From an uncultured Oscillospiraceae bacterium (GTDB taxonomy: Bacteria; Bacillota; Clostridia; Oscillospirales; Oscillospiraceae), in the NCBI GenBank assembly GCA_900768135.1, contig CAAGBT010000028.1:1-52399 (forward strand): DNA of 52,399 bases, read 5' to 3'. Both the position numbers and the translations under genes were made by a program. The notes under the pieces were generated by a model. The model saw nothing but the letters and a program-made list of their open reading frames with translations. It had not been told where the DNA came from and did no database searches. The first letter of the stretch is position 1, and each line of letters begins with the position of its first letter. This document shows, in pieces, positions 15,276 through 23,002 of this stretch.

Positions 15276-15492
15276 CTTTGAAAGTTGATTTTCAAAAAGG
15301 AAAACCGTGTTATTTGTTTGTTACTAATAGCCCCGGAAATCAAGTGGCGTTCCCTGAAGCTGAACTTTGAACTTCCTTGAACTTGCAAGGGTTTCCGACG
15401 CTATGCGGCGCTCAAAATTCAGTAGAAAAGTTGAAAAATTTATGGTAAAATGATAATGATAAACAAATCGTTAAAATGCAGGAATAGGGGGA
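15276..15492. other. Element/chromosome junction, probable right attachment region
   Basis: No gene. Composition changes from element-like to GC-rich chromosome across this stretch. The core attachment sequence cannot be named, because the left copy is outside the window. A weak promoter-like TTGAAA (15431) and GATAAT (15452) lie just before the next operon. Confidence 0.45.
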
Positions 15493-15501
15493 GTGCGATT
15501 C

Positions 15502-16254
15502 ATGCCAGGCCATGCAAGGATCATTGCGCTCGCCGGTAAGGGCGGCGTGGGAAAAACGTCCGTCTCTGCGGCGATCGTGCGGCTGCTGGCACAGCAGCAC
15601 CCGGATGCACGTATCCTCGCTGTTGATGCAGATCCCGCCGTCGGGCTTGCGACGGCGCTTGGCGTAGAAGTGCGCGAAACGCTGGACGATATCCGCAAGT
15701 CCATGTCCTCTTCCGCAACGAAGATGCAGACGGAGGAGCTTTTGAGCGAGGCGCGCTTCCGCCTGTTCGACGCGATGTGCGAAACGCGCGGCTTTGCGTT
15801 TCTCGCCATCGGCCGGCCGGAAACGGCGGGCTGCTACTGCACGGGCAATGGATACCTGAAGGAGGTCATTTCTCTTCTGGCAGGGGATTTTGACTATGTC
15901 GTCATCGATGGCGAGGCGGGGATTGAGCAGATCAACCGCCGCGTGATGGAAAAGGTGACGCACCTGCTGCTTGTTACCGATCAGAGCAGGAAGGGCTATC
16001 AGGTCGTCGGCACGATCAAAAAGGTCGCCGATGAGCTGGTGATGTATGAAAAATGCGGCGTGATCATCAACCGCGCCACGCGGCCCGATCTTGCCGCAGA
16101 TCCGGAGATCGCCGGCGCGCCGGTGCTGGCAGTGATCGGCGCGGACGCACAGCAGGCAAAGAACGATGTGCAGGGCCGAAGCGTTTTCGACCTTCCGGAG
16201 GATTCCGATGTTATCAAAGGGGCGCGGGAGGCGCTCTCAAAGATAAATCTCTGA
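15502..16254 (+). CDS. CooC/AcsF-type MinD-family maturation ATPase
   Basis: A 250-residue deviant-Walker ATPase: KGGVGKTS at the N-terminus, DADPA switch, then the CooC hallmark GCYCTGNGYL, whose Cys-X-Cys binds metal between the two monomers. Known: CooC and AcsF insert nickel into CO dehydrogenase and acetyl-CoA synthase. ATG 15502 is chosen, since AGGGGGAG abuts the GTG at 15493. It opens an operon of dehydratase-like subunits, an activase and an acetyl-CoA-synthase-like protein, and no CO dehydrogenase is nearby. Inferred: maturation of a metal centre in this operon's products. Confidence 0.82.
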   Translation: MPGHARIIALAGKGGVGKTSVSAAIVRLLAQQHPDARILAVDADPAVGLATALGVEVRETLDDIRKSMSSSATKMQTEELLSEARFRLFDAMCETRGFAFLAIGRPETAGCYCTGNGYLKEVISLLAGDFDYVVIDGEAGIEQINRRVMEKVTHLLLVTDQSRKGYQVVGTIKKVADELVMYEKCGVIINRATRPDLAADPEIAGAPVLAVIGADAQQAKNDVQGRSVFDLPEDSDVIKGAREALSKINL

Positions 16255-16311
16255 GGCGGCGCCCCGGCGGCTCCTCGACCATGGAAGAAAAAATGAAAAG
16301 AGGTGTACCAT

Positions 16312-17508
16312 TTGAAGGATCTCAAGCATCTGATCTACTTTGAACAGCTCCTCGATGAAGCCAACAACGAACTGGTACAGCAGGCAAAGGCGGAGGGCAA
16401 GCTTGCCATCGGCTATACCTGCTTCCACATTCCAGAGGTACTGCTCAATCTGGACAACTGTTTCTCCGTGCGTCTGCGCGCACCGAGGACCGGTTCGATC
16501 GACATGGCGACCTACTATATGTCGAACTACACCTGCGAGTTTGCCCGCGCCCTGCTTGAGCGCGGTATGGAGGGAGGCTACAACTTCCTCGATGGTCTTG
16601 CAGGCGTGGACGCCTGCTCGATGATGAACCGCTTTTACGAGCATTTCGAAATACTCAAGCTCAACGAAAAGCCGAACTTCTTCGTCACGCACACCGATAT
16701 GCCCTTCAAGGTGGAGGATTACACCATTCGCCAGTATGTCAAGCAGATGCGCATCCGCCTGCTCGACGTGATGGAAAAGAGCTACGGGATCGACACGTCC
16801 GACGCCGCCATCCGCAAGGCGGTGGAGGAACACAACGAGGTCTGCCGCATCATCAGCGAGATCGGCGAGCTGCGCAAGCTCGATAATGCTCCCATTACAG
16901 GCTACGAGTTCCACGTTCTCAACCTTGTCACCTACTGCTGCCCGAAGTACCTGATCCTGCCAAAGCTGCGCGAAACGCTGGAGGAGATCAAAGCCCGCAA
17001 GGTGGACGCAAAGCCGTGGTATCGCGCCCGCGTTTCCATCGTCGGCAGCGAGATCGACGATCCCAGCCTGACAAAGATGATCGAGGATGTCGGCGCGTTT
17101 GTCGTGTCCGACCGTTATTGCTTCGGCTCCACGCCGGGGCGCGAGGTCATCGAGCTGAACGACCAGGAGGACGCGCTTACGCAGATCTGCCGCCACTGTA
17201 TGCAGGTGTCTGAGTGCGCACGCTACATCGCCGACGACAAAGTCGCGCAGCGCCGCGCTACGGCGGACCGTCTGGCGCGCGAATTCCGCGCCGACGGCAT
17301 CATCTACGAGCAGATGAAGTTCTGCGATTACTGGGGCTTTGAGCGCGCGCTCGTCAGCCACATCATGAACGAGGAAATGGGCTGGCCCGTGCTGTCGATC
17401 GACCGGCCGTACAACGCCCGCTCCTCCGGCCAGCTCCGCACGCGCTTCCAGGCGTTTGTGGAATCGCTTGAGATCAAACGCATCCAGAAAGAGGGAGGGA
17501 AGCAGTAA
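16312..17508 (+). CDS. 2-hydroxyacyl-CoA dehydratase-type subunit (HgdB/BcrC-like), set 1
   Basis: A 398-residue protein of the HgdB/BcrC fold that binds a [4Fe-4S] or double-cubane cluster. Candidate ligands: Cys in LAIGYTCFHIPEVLL (near 37), SNYTCEFAR (near 80), RYCFGS (near 270) and MKFCDYWGFE (near 335). The ending RTRFQAFVE is typical. TTG 16312 is chosen: AAAAGAGGT lies seven bases upstream and the second copy at 25882 also begins with xDLKHLIYF. Its stop overlaps the next ATG (TAATG). Substrate unknown; dehydratase, benzoyl-CoA-reductase-like or double-cubane-protein chemistry are all possible. Confidence 0.85.
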   Translation: MKDLKHLIYFEQLLDEANNELVQQAKAEGKLAIGYTCFHIPEVLLNLDNCFSVRLRAPRTGSIDMATYYMSNYTCEFARALLERGMEGGYNFLDGLAGVDACSMMNRFYEHFEILKLNEKPNFFVTHTDMPFKVEDYTIRQYVKQMRIRLLDVMEKSYGIDTSDAAIRKAVEEHNEVCRIISEIGELRKLDNAPITGYEFHVLNLVTYCCPKYLILPKLRETLEEIKARKVDAKPWYRARVSIVGSEIDDPSLTKMIEDVGAFVVSDRYCFGSTPGREVIELNDQEDALTQICRHCMQVSECARYIADDKVAQRRATADRLAREFRADGIIYEQMKFCDYWGFERALVSHIMNEEMGWPVLSIDRPYNARSSGQLRTRFQAFVESLEIKRIQKEGGKQ

Positions 17509-19292
17509 TGGCAAAGCAGAAATATCCCAATCCCGCGATTTGGCGTCATAAGGACAACATGGACTGGAAGGCGCAGGGGGAGAACCTCAAGGAGGTCGCC
17601 TCCATCGCCGTCGATCTCTTCAAGGAGACCGACTGGTCTGCCTTCAAGGCGCGCCAGCTCAGCAATCTGAAGGATACCGTCTCGCGCCTGCGCAGCGAGG
17701 CGAAGACGATCGCAGGCATGAGCAATGCCGAGCGCTGGGAGCTGCTGATTAACGGCGAAAAGCAGCTCGGCAAGCTCTACCGCAGCGGCGCGATGGCGAC
17801 CGTCCGCCGCGAATGGCGCGGTGTCGGCTCCACGGCGATGGATTTCTATTACTGGTGCAGGATGTGGGGGATGCTGCTCGCCACATTCTCCAAGGATCTT
17901 GTCCCCGCGCTCAACAGCGTGCTTTATTACCGCTGGATGATGTCGTATATGTGCTGCGTGGGGTTCCTGGATAAGAATACGCTGGGGCAGCGCGGCAGCG
18001 CGCTGCGCATGAGCCACCTGATGATCTACGATATCTTCCGCTATGTGGCGGAGAACCTGGTCATTATGGCCAAGTGCGACCATAAGAACGGCAACAGCGA
18101 AAGCCTGAACAAAAAGGTCGTTCTTTTTGATGAAATGACCATGGGGCAGATCATGGCGGGCTTCCCCGATCTGGTCGGCGTGCCGTATCAGCTCTTCCCG
18201 GTCTTTCTCGTTTCCGAGATCGACCAGCTCACCTGTGTGCCGTATATCGATGCGGTGGAATCCTTTGGCCTGCCGGCAGATACCTGCCCGGTTCCCTCCA
18301 GCGAGTGCGGTGCGCTGGTGCTTGACGCGCTGCCGCATATGGGCAAGTGCTTCATCTCGTCCTCCATGCCGTGCGACGGTTCAACGATGGCCTCGGAGTA
18401 TATGTCCCGCCGCTTCCCCGATCTGCCGGTCTTCCACCTTACGTTCCCTGTGCGCTACGAGTACGAGGAGACGGTGTCCGATGCGGCGGAGGACATCAAG
18501 CACTGCATCAGGTTCATTGAGGAGCAGACGGGGGCAAAGTGGAGCTGGGACGCATACTTTGCCGCCATGAAGCGCTTTAACCGCGAGACGAGTTTTGAGC
18601 TGCAGAAGTGGGAGGTCAACCAGACCCGTTATCCGCAGATCATCGGCCCGGCCTACGAGCTGTTCCGCAAGTGGAACTACGAGATGGACGGCGGCAGCGA
18701 CCCGCGCGTGATGAAGACCTTTGAAAAGGTCAACAAGATCATGCTCAAGGCCTACGAAAAGAAGGAAGAGGCGTGGCGCGGCAAGATGAAGTACCGCGGG
18801 ATCGTCTGGTCCTGCCCGGCGCACTATTACGCCAACTTCTCCAACTGGATCGCCAACTGCTGGGGCGTTGACATTCTGGTCGAGATGGAGAGCCTTAACT
18901 TTACCCGCCCCCTCGAAACTGAGGATCAGGGCAGAGCGCTCGAGGATCTCGCCCGCCTGTATGAGCGCATGGTCATGCGCCGCCACACCAACGGCGGCTA
19001 CCAGAACGTCGTCAACGAGCTGTGGCGCCAGTGCGAGATCTGGAAGGTTGACCTGATCATCATGTATCAGAATGTGGCCTGCAAGAATATGGCAACGCTG
19101 CAGGGCATTCTTGATGAGCAGGCGCGCCAGAAGGGTTATCATATGATCTGGATCGAACACGATCTGATGGATCCGCGCACCGTTTCCCGCAAGACCATGC
19201 GCGGTAAGGTCAATGAATATATGCGCACCGTCATGAAGGCGGAGCCTGTCGATCCGACGCTCGTCGAATTCGATGATGAAAACGCAATGTGA
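17508..19292 (+). CDS. Long 2-hydroxyacyl-CoA dehydratase-type subunit (HgdA-like), set 1
   Basis: A 594-residue protein, over 100 residues longer than classical HgdA (about 480); the extra length is an N-terminal helical part (residues 1 to about 110). Cysteines shared with the second copy are in TCPVPSSEC, MPCDGST, VWSCPAHYY and NVACKNM, suggesting a cluster site. The C-terminus holds QARQKGYHMIWIEHDLMDPRTVSR. It overlaps HgdB by one base and is followed by the activase, so the three form the usual two-subunit-plus-activator system. The reaction cannot be told from sequence. Confidence 0.82.
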   Translation: MAKQKYPNPAIWRHKDNMDWKAQGENLKEVASIAVDLFKETDWSAFKARQLSNLKDTVSRLRSEAKTIAGMSNAERWELLINGEKQLGKLYRSGAMATVRREWRGVGSTAMDFYYWCRMWGMLLATFSKDLVPALNSVLYYRWMMSYMCCVGFLDKNTLGQRGSALRMSHLMIYDIFRYVAENLVIMAKCDHKNGNSESLNKKVVLFDEMTMGQIMAGFPDLVGVPYQLFPVFLVSEIDQLTCVPYIDAVESFGLPADTCPVPSSECGALVLDALPHMGKCFISSSMPCDGSTMASEYMSRRFPDLPVFHLTFPVRYEYEETVSDAAEDIKHCIRFIEEQTGAKWSWDAYFAAMKRFNRETSFELQKWEVNQTRYPQIIGPAYELFRKWNYEMDGGSDPRVMKTFEKVNKIMLKAYEKKEEAWRGKMKYRGIVWSCPAHYYANFSNWIANCWGVDILVEMESLNFTRPLETEDQGRALEDLARLYERMVMRRHTNGGYQNVVNELWRQCEIWKVDLIIMYQNVACKNMATLQGILDEQARQKGYHMIWIEHDLMDPRTVSRKTMRGKVNEYMRTVMKAEPVDPTLVEFDDENAM

Positions 19293-19336
19293 TTCTGAAT
19301 CTATAATTTATACAATACATTTGGGGGAAAATAACT

Positions 19337-20131
19337 ATGAAGTATTTCGGCGGCTGTGACGTAGGCTCTACCTACACCAAGGCAGTGATCCTCGACGAGA
19401 CCGGCAAAATCGTTGCCGATACCACCCTGCGCTCCAAGATCAATTCTGAGGTCAGCGCCACGCTGGCGATGGAAGAGGTCTGCAAAAAGGCGGGGCTGAA
19501 CGATTCCAAGGATCTGGCATACCTGATCGGCACGGGCTACGGACGCAACAAGGTCCCGTTTGCCGATGAAAATATCTCCGAAATTTCCTGCCACGCCATG
19601 GGCGTGCATATCACCAATCCCGACGTCAAGGCCATCATCGATATCGGCGGACAGGACGTTAAGGGCATTTCCATTGATACCGACGGAACGGTGAAGAACT
19701 TTGCCATGAACGATAAGTGCGCTGCCGGCACCGGCCGCTTCTATGAGGCCATGGCCCGCTCGTTCGAGATGACGCTGCCGGAGTTTTCAAAGCTCTCGCT
19801 GAACGCCAAGAACGTCATCCCCATCACCGCCCAGTGTACCGTTTTTGCCGAATCTGAGGTCATCACGCTTGTCGGCGAGGGCAAGCCGATGGACGAGATC
19901 GCGGCCGGCATCCAGATGGCCGTCGCCAAGCGCTGCTTCGTTATGGCAAAGAAGGCCGGCGCGGTGGACGCCATTACGCTTACCGGAGGCTGCGCCAAGA
20001 ACGATGGCCTCAAGCAGGCGATCGAGCGCGTACTCAAGCTCAAGGTCGTTGAGCTGAAGACCGATCCGCAGCTTATGGGCGCTCTCGGCGCTGCTGAGTA
20101 TGCCCGCCAGAAGGGCCTTGCCAAGGCATGA
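19337..20131 (+). CDS. hgdC: Dehydratase activase ATPase (HgdC/archerase-like)
   Basis: A 264-residue homodimeric ASKHA-fold ATPase that pumps one low-potential electron into the dehydratase-type component at the cost of ATP. Signatures: DVGSTYTKAV phosphate loop, DIGGQDVKGI, and the two [4Fe-4S] ligand cysteines in NDKCAAGTGRF and AQCTVFAESEV, which hold one cluster between the two monomers. Length and motifs match active family members. It lies 44 bases after HgdA with ribosome site GGGGGAAA. The second dehydratase set (22.7 to 25.9 kb) has no activase of its own, so this protein may serve both. Confidence 0.93.
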   Translation: MKYFGGCDVGSTYTKAVILDETGKIVADTTLRSKINSEVSATLAMEEVCKKAGLNDSKDLAYLIGTGYGRNKVPFADENISEISCHAMGVHITNPDVKAIIDIGGQDVKGISIDTDGTVKNFAMNDKCAAGTGRFYEAMARSFEMTLPEFSKLSLNAKNVIPITAQCTVFAESEVITLVGEGKPMDEIAAGIQMAVAKRCFVMAKKAGAVDAITLTGGCAKNDGLKQAIERVLKLKVVELKTDPQLMGALGAAEYARQKGLAKA

Positions 20132-20170
20132 CAGCCTGGCGGCAAAAAACTGACAGGTCAAACTACTTTA

Positions 20171-20197
20171 CGGTGCAGCGCCGCAGGCGCAGCACCG
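20171..20197 (+). other. Intergenic GC-rich hairpin
   Basis: CGGTGCAGCGCC and GGCGCAGCACCG nearly fully pair around GCA. No T run follows and the ribosome site of the next gene is close. It could be an mRNA stabiliser or a partial attenuator that lowers expression of the distal genes. Confidence 0.55.
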
Positions 20198-20210
20198 CAT
20201 GGAGGCTCAC

Positions 20211-20378
20211 ATGAATAAGTTTTTTAAAGTCATTCTCAAGATCGCGTCGCTGCTGTCCGTAATCGTCGGCGTGCTGTTCGTCGTTTATTTCTGGAATCTT
20301 GACCAGAAGCTGATGAGCTGGGTCTACATCCAGGTCAACCGCATCCACGACCGCAAGAACGTGGATATCAGATTCTGA
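20211..20378 (+). CDS. Small single-span membrane protein linked to the dehydratase set, 55 residues
   Basis: A basic start (MNKFFKVILK), one membrane span (IASLLSVIVGVLFVVYF) and a conserved-looking tail (WNLDQKLMSWVYIQVNRIHDRKN). A similar protein with FYFDLDGKLLYYVVEP and a HYDKMERKN tail follows the second dehydratase pair at 22,715. Ribosome site ATGGAGG is five bases upstream. Three bases separate it from the next gene. Inferred: a membrane anchor or partner for the enzyme. No known family is recognised. Confidence 0.78.
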   Translation: MNKFFKVILKIASLLSVIVGVLFVVYFWNLDQKLMSWVYIQVNRIHDRKNVDIRF

Positions 20379-20381
20379 CGG

Positions 20382-21107
20382 ATGGAGCTTTACAACGCAC
20401 TGATCCGCGCGGCGCGCGGACTTTACGAGGCTGCGCCGCTGCAGCGCTGGGAGTATTGTGAGGCCGACGCCTGGGCCGACAGCGGCGAGAGCGAGCTGGT
20501 CATGCTGCGCGATGCGGCGTATGAGCTGGGCGGATCCGGCAATCCGTCGGCGAACTTTACTTGCGCCACGAGCGATGAAGCGCTTGTTCCGCGCGACGAG
20601 ATCCTGCTCTGCGGCAGAGATCTGCCGCAGCTGACGGGGGATGTGTCCTTTGCCCGCCTGGTTTTTTTACAGGTGGACGAGATCCTCGGAGAGGATGACG
20701 AGGCAACGTTTCAGGCCATCCGCGATATGGAGTTCATTAAGTACCACGTCTTTCCCAAGGGCTATATGGTGCGCATTTCCAGCGAGAGCAACCGTGAGCA
20801 GGTGCGCGTCAGCCGCGATGCGCTGCGCAGCGGCATCAGCTTCCGCCGCATCGGCGCGAGCTACATCCGCGCCTACCACAGAAATCCGCACGTCAAGCGC
20901 GTGCAGGTGGTCTTTCTGACCGGTCATCCCGCCATTGCAGACCTGGCGCAGGCAGCAAAGAAGGTGGACGATATCACAAAGACGCTGACCCACATTCTGG
21001 AAGGCCTGCCGACCGACTGCGGCTCCTGCACCCTTAAGCCCATCTGCGACGAGGTGGAAGGGATGCGCGAGATGCATTTTGGAAAGGCAAAGCAGCAGAA
21101 AAAATGA
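20382..21107 (+). CDS. Acetyl-CoA-synthase-like partial-domain protein, 241 residues
   Basis: Resembles the middle part of acetyl-CoA synthase beta subunit (AcsB/CdhC, roughly residues 320 to 520). Shared features: a strand with ILLCGRDL, then QVRVSRDALRSGISF, GASYIRAY, VKRVQVVFLT, and finally CGSCTLKPIC. In AcsB, RVSKDAVAKGF and VDRVQVTIFT are followed by the Cys-X2-Cys-X8-Cys of the A-cluster. The two nickel-site cysteines (CGC) of real synthase are absent because the protein ends before them. Inferred: it may bind an iron-sulfur cluster and act in electron transfer or cofactor assembly with the CooC-like ATPase. It is not a complete synthase. Confidence 0.65.
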   Translation: MELYNALIRAARGLYEAAPLQRWEYCEADAWADSGESELVMLRDAAYELGGSGNPSANFTCATSDEALVPRDEILLCGRDLPQLTGDVSFARLVFLQVDEILGEDDEATFQAIRDMEFIKYHVFPKGYMVRISSESNREQVRVSRDALRSGISFRRIGASYIRAYHRNPHVKRVQVVFLTGHPAIADLAQAAKKVDDITKTLTHILEGLPTDCGSCTLKPICDEVEGMREMHFGKAKQQKK

Positions 21108-21115
21108 TAGACCAT

Positions 21116-21147
21116 GAAAAAACGGAGTCCTTTGGACTCCGTTTTTT
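21116..21147 (+). terminator. Terminator of the dehydratase/ACS-like operon
   Basis: AAAACGGAGTCC, a 3-base loop, then GGACTCCGTTTTTT. Confidence 0.92.
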
Positions 21148-21294
21148 CTGCCTGGCGGCGCTTGCGCCGCTGCTAAGGATGTGTTAATATGAAAATGCCA
21201 TGATAGGCGCGGGAAGGCGTTTCTGCCGGCTGTGCAGAGAAAATGCAAACGCTTTCAGGGATTCCCCGCATACGCAGAGAGGAAGGAAAGAGCA

Positions 21295-22182
21295 ATGAAC
21301 AGGCAGAGAAAAGCGGATATGATGCTGGTGCTTGCCACCGCCTTTTGGGGCGCTTCCACCTGCCTGACGGCGATCTGCCTGCGCGAGCTGCAGCCGCTGA
21401 CGCTCAACGCTTTCCGATTTCTCACGGCGTTTCTCGTTCTGGGCGCCGTGTTCCATAAGCGCATCGCGCGCGCGAGCCGCGAGACACTCAAATACAGCTT
21501 GCTGATCGGCCTGTCGCTGGTGATGGTCTATGTTGGCGCGACTTACGGCGTGCTGTACACCTCGGTGTCTAACGCGGGCTTCATCGGTGCGATGACCGTA
21601 CTGTTTACGCCGGTGTTTGAATTTATCCTCTACCACAAAAGACCGGGGAAGAGGTTTTCTTTTTCGCTGCTGCTGTGCCTGATCGGTATCGCGCTGCTGA
21701 CGCTGAATGAAACGCTCCAGCCCGCGCTGGGCGATACCATCTGCCTGCTGGTGCCGATGTTTTACGCCATCGATCTGATGCTGACAGAGAAGGCCGTTGC
21801 GGAACCGGAAGTCGATCCCATTGCCCTTGGCGTGTGCGAGTTGATCGTTGTCGGCGTTGTGATGCTTGCGCTCTCGCTGGTTCTGGAAACGCCAACGCTG
21901 CCTGCCACACCGGGCGTGTGGGCGTCGGCGCTGTTCCTTGGCATTTTCTGCTCGGGCATCTGCTTTATCATTCAGAGCGTGGAGCAGCAGTTTACCACAG
22001 CCAGCCACGCAGGGCTGATCTTTACGCTTGAGCCAGTGTTTTCCGCTGTGTTTGCCTTTTTCCTGCTGGGCGAGCGGCTCGGCGTCAAGGGATATATCGG
22101 CGCGTCGCTGATGCTTCTGAGCCTTGTGCTGATGGAGCTGGACCTGCCGATGCTTTTCCGGAGAGACAAAAAGGAGAAATGA
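21295..22182 (+). CDS. EamA/DMT-family transporter
   Basis: A 295-residue membrane protein with about ten spans in two repeated EamA halves (first half LVLATAFWGASTCLTA and LTLNAFRFLTAF; second half DAT-like LGVCELIVVGVVMLAL through VFSAVFAFFLLGERL). Known: metabolite, drug or amino-acid efflux and uptake. Substrate not predictable. ATG 21295 has ribosome site GAGGAAGG; the in-frame ATG at 21232 has none. Basic C-terminus RRDKKEK lies inside. Confidence 0.88.
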   Translation: MNRQRKADMMLVLATAFWGASTCLTAICLRELQPLTLNAFRFLTAFLVLGAVFHKRIARASRETLKYSLLIGLSLVMVYVGATYGVLYTSVSNAGFIGAMTVLFTPVFEFILYHKRPGKRFSFSLLLCLIGIALLTLNETLQPALGDTICLLVPMFYAIDLMLTEKAVAEPEVDPIALGVCELIVVGVVMLALSLVLETPTLPATPGVWASALFLGIFCSGICFIIQSVEQQFTTASHAGLIFTLEPVFSAVFAFFLLGERLGVKGYIGASLMLLSLVLMELDLPMLFRRDKKEK

Positions 22183-22269
22183 AACGCCTGCGCACAGAAA
22201 CGCGGCAGGGAAGCGCGCAGCGACCGGCGTTCCGGCAGTTTGCTGGACGCCGAGCGGGGGAAGAGAAAT

Positions 22270-22596
22270 ATGACGACTTTTGATAAGGTTTACGCCGCAG
22301 TCCGGCTCATTCCGCGCGGCAGCGTAGCGACCTATGGGCAGATCGCTGCGGCGCTTGGCAACAGGAGGCTTTCTCGTGTTGTCGGTTATGCGCTGCACAG
22401 CAATCCCGAGCCGGGCGTTATCCCGTGCCACCGCGTTGTCAAGCGCGATGGGGAGGTGTCGAGCGCTTTTGCCTTTGGCGGCGCGAACCGGCAGGTGGAG
22501 CTGCTGAAGGCGGAGGGCGTCGGCTTTGTCGATGACAGTCATGTCGATATGGCGCGCTTTTGCGTGCTGGCACTGCCGCTTATTCTGGAAGAATGA
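22270..22596 (+). CDS. Methylated-DNA-protein cysteine methyltransferase, short form
   Basis: A 108-residue protein with only the C-terminal DNA-binding/active domain: RGSVATYGQIAAALG recognition helix, arginine finger region NRRLSRVVG, and active-site IPCHRVV with Cys at position 58. Known: the cysteine takes the alkyl group from O6-alkylguanine. The usual N-terminal domain of Ogt is absent, which is common in this short subfamily. Because the cysteine is present it is not an ATL (which has Trp). Ribosome site GGGGGAAGAG. Confidence 0.86.
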   Translation: MTTFDKVYAAVRLIPRGSVATYGQIAAALGNRRLSRVVGYALHSNPEPGVIPCHRVVKRDGEVSSAFAFGGANRQVELLKAEGVGFVDDSHVDMARFCVLALPLILEE

Positions 22597-22660
22597 GCGC
22601 GGAGAAGGCAGCGCTGCGGTGCGGCTTGCGCAGGAGCTGCTGCTCCGTTGAACGAATATG

Positions 22661-22698
22661 AAAAGTCCTGCGGGGGAATACCCCCGCAGGACTTTTTT
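22661..22698. terminator. Bidirectional terminator between converging genes
   Basis: AAGTCCTGCGGGGG and its exact complement around AATA, with A and T runs on both sides; serves both the + and - strand genes. Confidence 0.93.
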
Positions 22699-22714
22699 GC
22701 CGCGCATCGTGCGG

Positions 22715-22987
22715 TTACATCATGTCATACGGCTGTTCGAGCGGATTCTTCCGTTCCATCTTGTCATAGTGCTTGCAGAGGAACGGCTCAACCACATAGT
22801 AAAGAAGCTTACCGTCAAGATCAAAGTAGAAAATGGCGAACAGGAGCGCATAGACCGGTGCAAGGATGAGGGCAAGCTTGCTGAGAAGCTTTGCAAGGAA
22901 GCTGAAGCTCTTCCACAGCAGCCTGAATGCCTTACCGGCAAAGCGGCAGGCGCAGCAGCCCTTGCGCTCTTTACGGGTACGTTTCAT
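22715..22987 (-). CDS. Small membrane protein linked to the second dehydratase set, 90 residues
   Basis: A basic, cysteine-bearing N-terminus (RKERKGCCACRFAGK), then a hydrophobic span (LALILAPVYALLFAIFYF) and a tail DLDGKLLYYVVEPFLCKHYDKMERKN. The span and the D-L-D/N-x-K-L pattern match the 55-residue protein at 20,211, although this one has a longer N-terminus. It follows the HgdA-like gene by 15 bases with a GGAGG ribosome site. Family not recognised. Confidence 0.75.
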   Translation of the reverse strand: MKRTRKERKGCCACRFAGKAFRLLWKSFSFLAKLLSKLALILAPVYALLFAIFYFDLDGKLLYYVVEPFLCKHYDKMERKNPLEQPYDMM

Positions 22988-23002
22988 ATTGGCGTTCCTC
23001 CT

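Larger units (their letters stand above)
1..15420. mobile_element. Integrated PICI-like phage satellite (left end outside window)
   Basis: Seen: leftward integrase and repressor, divergent rightward block with HTH protein, primase-helicase, iterons, small terminase, sigma factor and tape-measure protein, then cargo genes. Base composition and codon use differ clearly from the GC-rich DNA that begins near 15,420. Known: this order (int and stl leftward; regulator, primase, ori, terS rightward) is the hallmark of Gram-positive phage-inducible chromosomal islands, which are about 15 kb. Inferred: a satellite rather than a prophage, because no large terminase, portal, capsid, holin or lysin gene is present. 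The left attachment site should lie just left of base 1. The right one probably lies between 15,280 and 15,420 but cannot be defined without the partner copy. The alternative is a decayed prophage that kept replication and part of its tail module. Confidence 0.72.

Noticed and set aside
15493..15502. GTG 15493 as start of the CooC-like ATPase
   Set aside because: The ribosome site AGGGGGA touches this codon directly; ATG 15502 has correct spacing and keeps the whole P-loop domain.
16237..17514. A 425-codon - strand frame over the first HgdB-like gene
   Set aside because: Antisense shadow in GC-rich DNA. The other strand has family motifs and coupling to neighbours. Similar long shadows at 21184-22707, 30827-32203, 35154-36578 and 36608-38425 were rejected for the same reason.
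20382..21107. A complete acetyl-CoA synthase or CO dehydrogenase subunit
   Set aside because: Only about one third of the length is present and the nickel-binding CGC region is missing.
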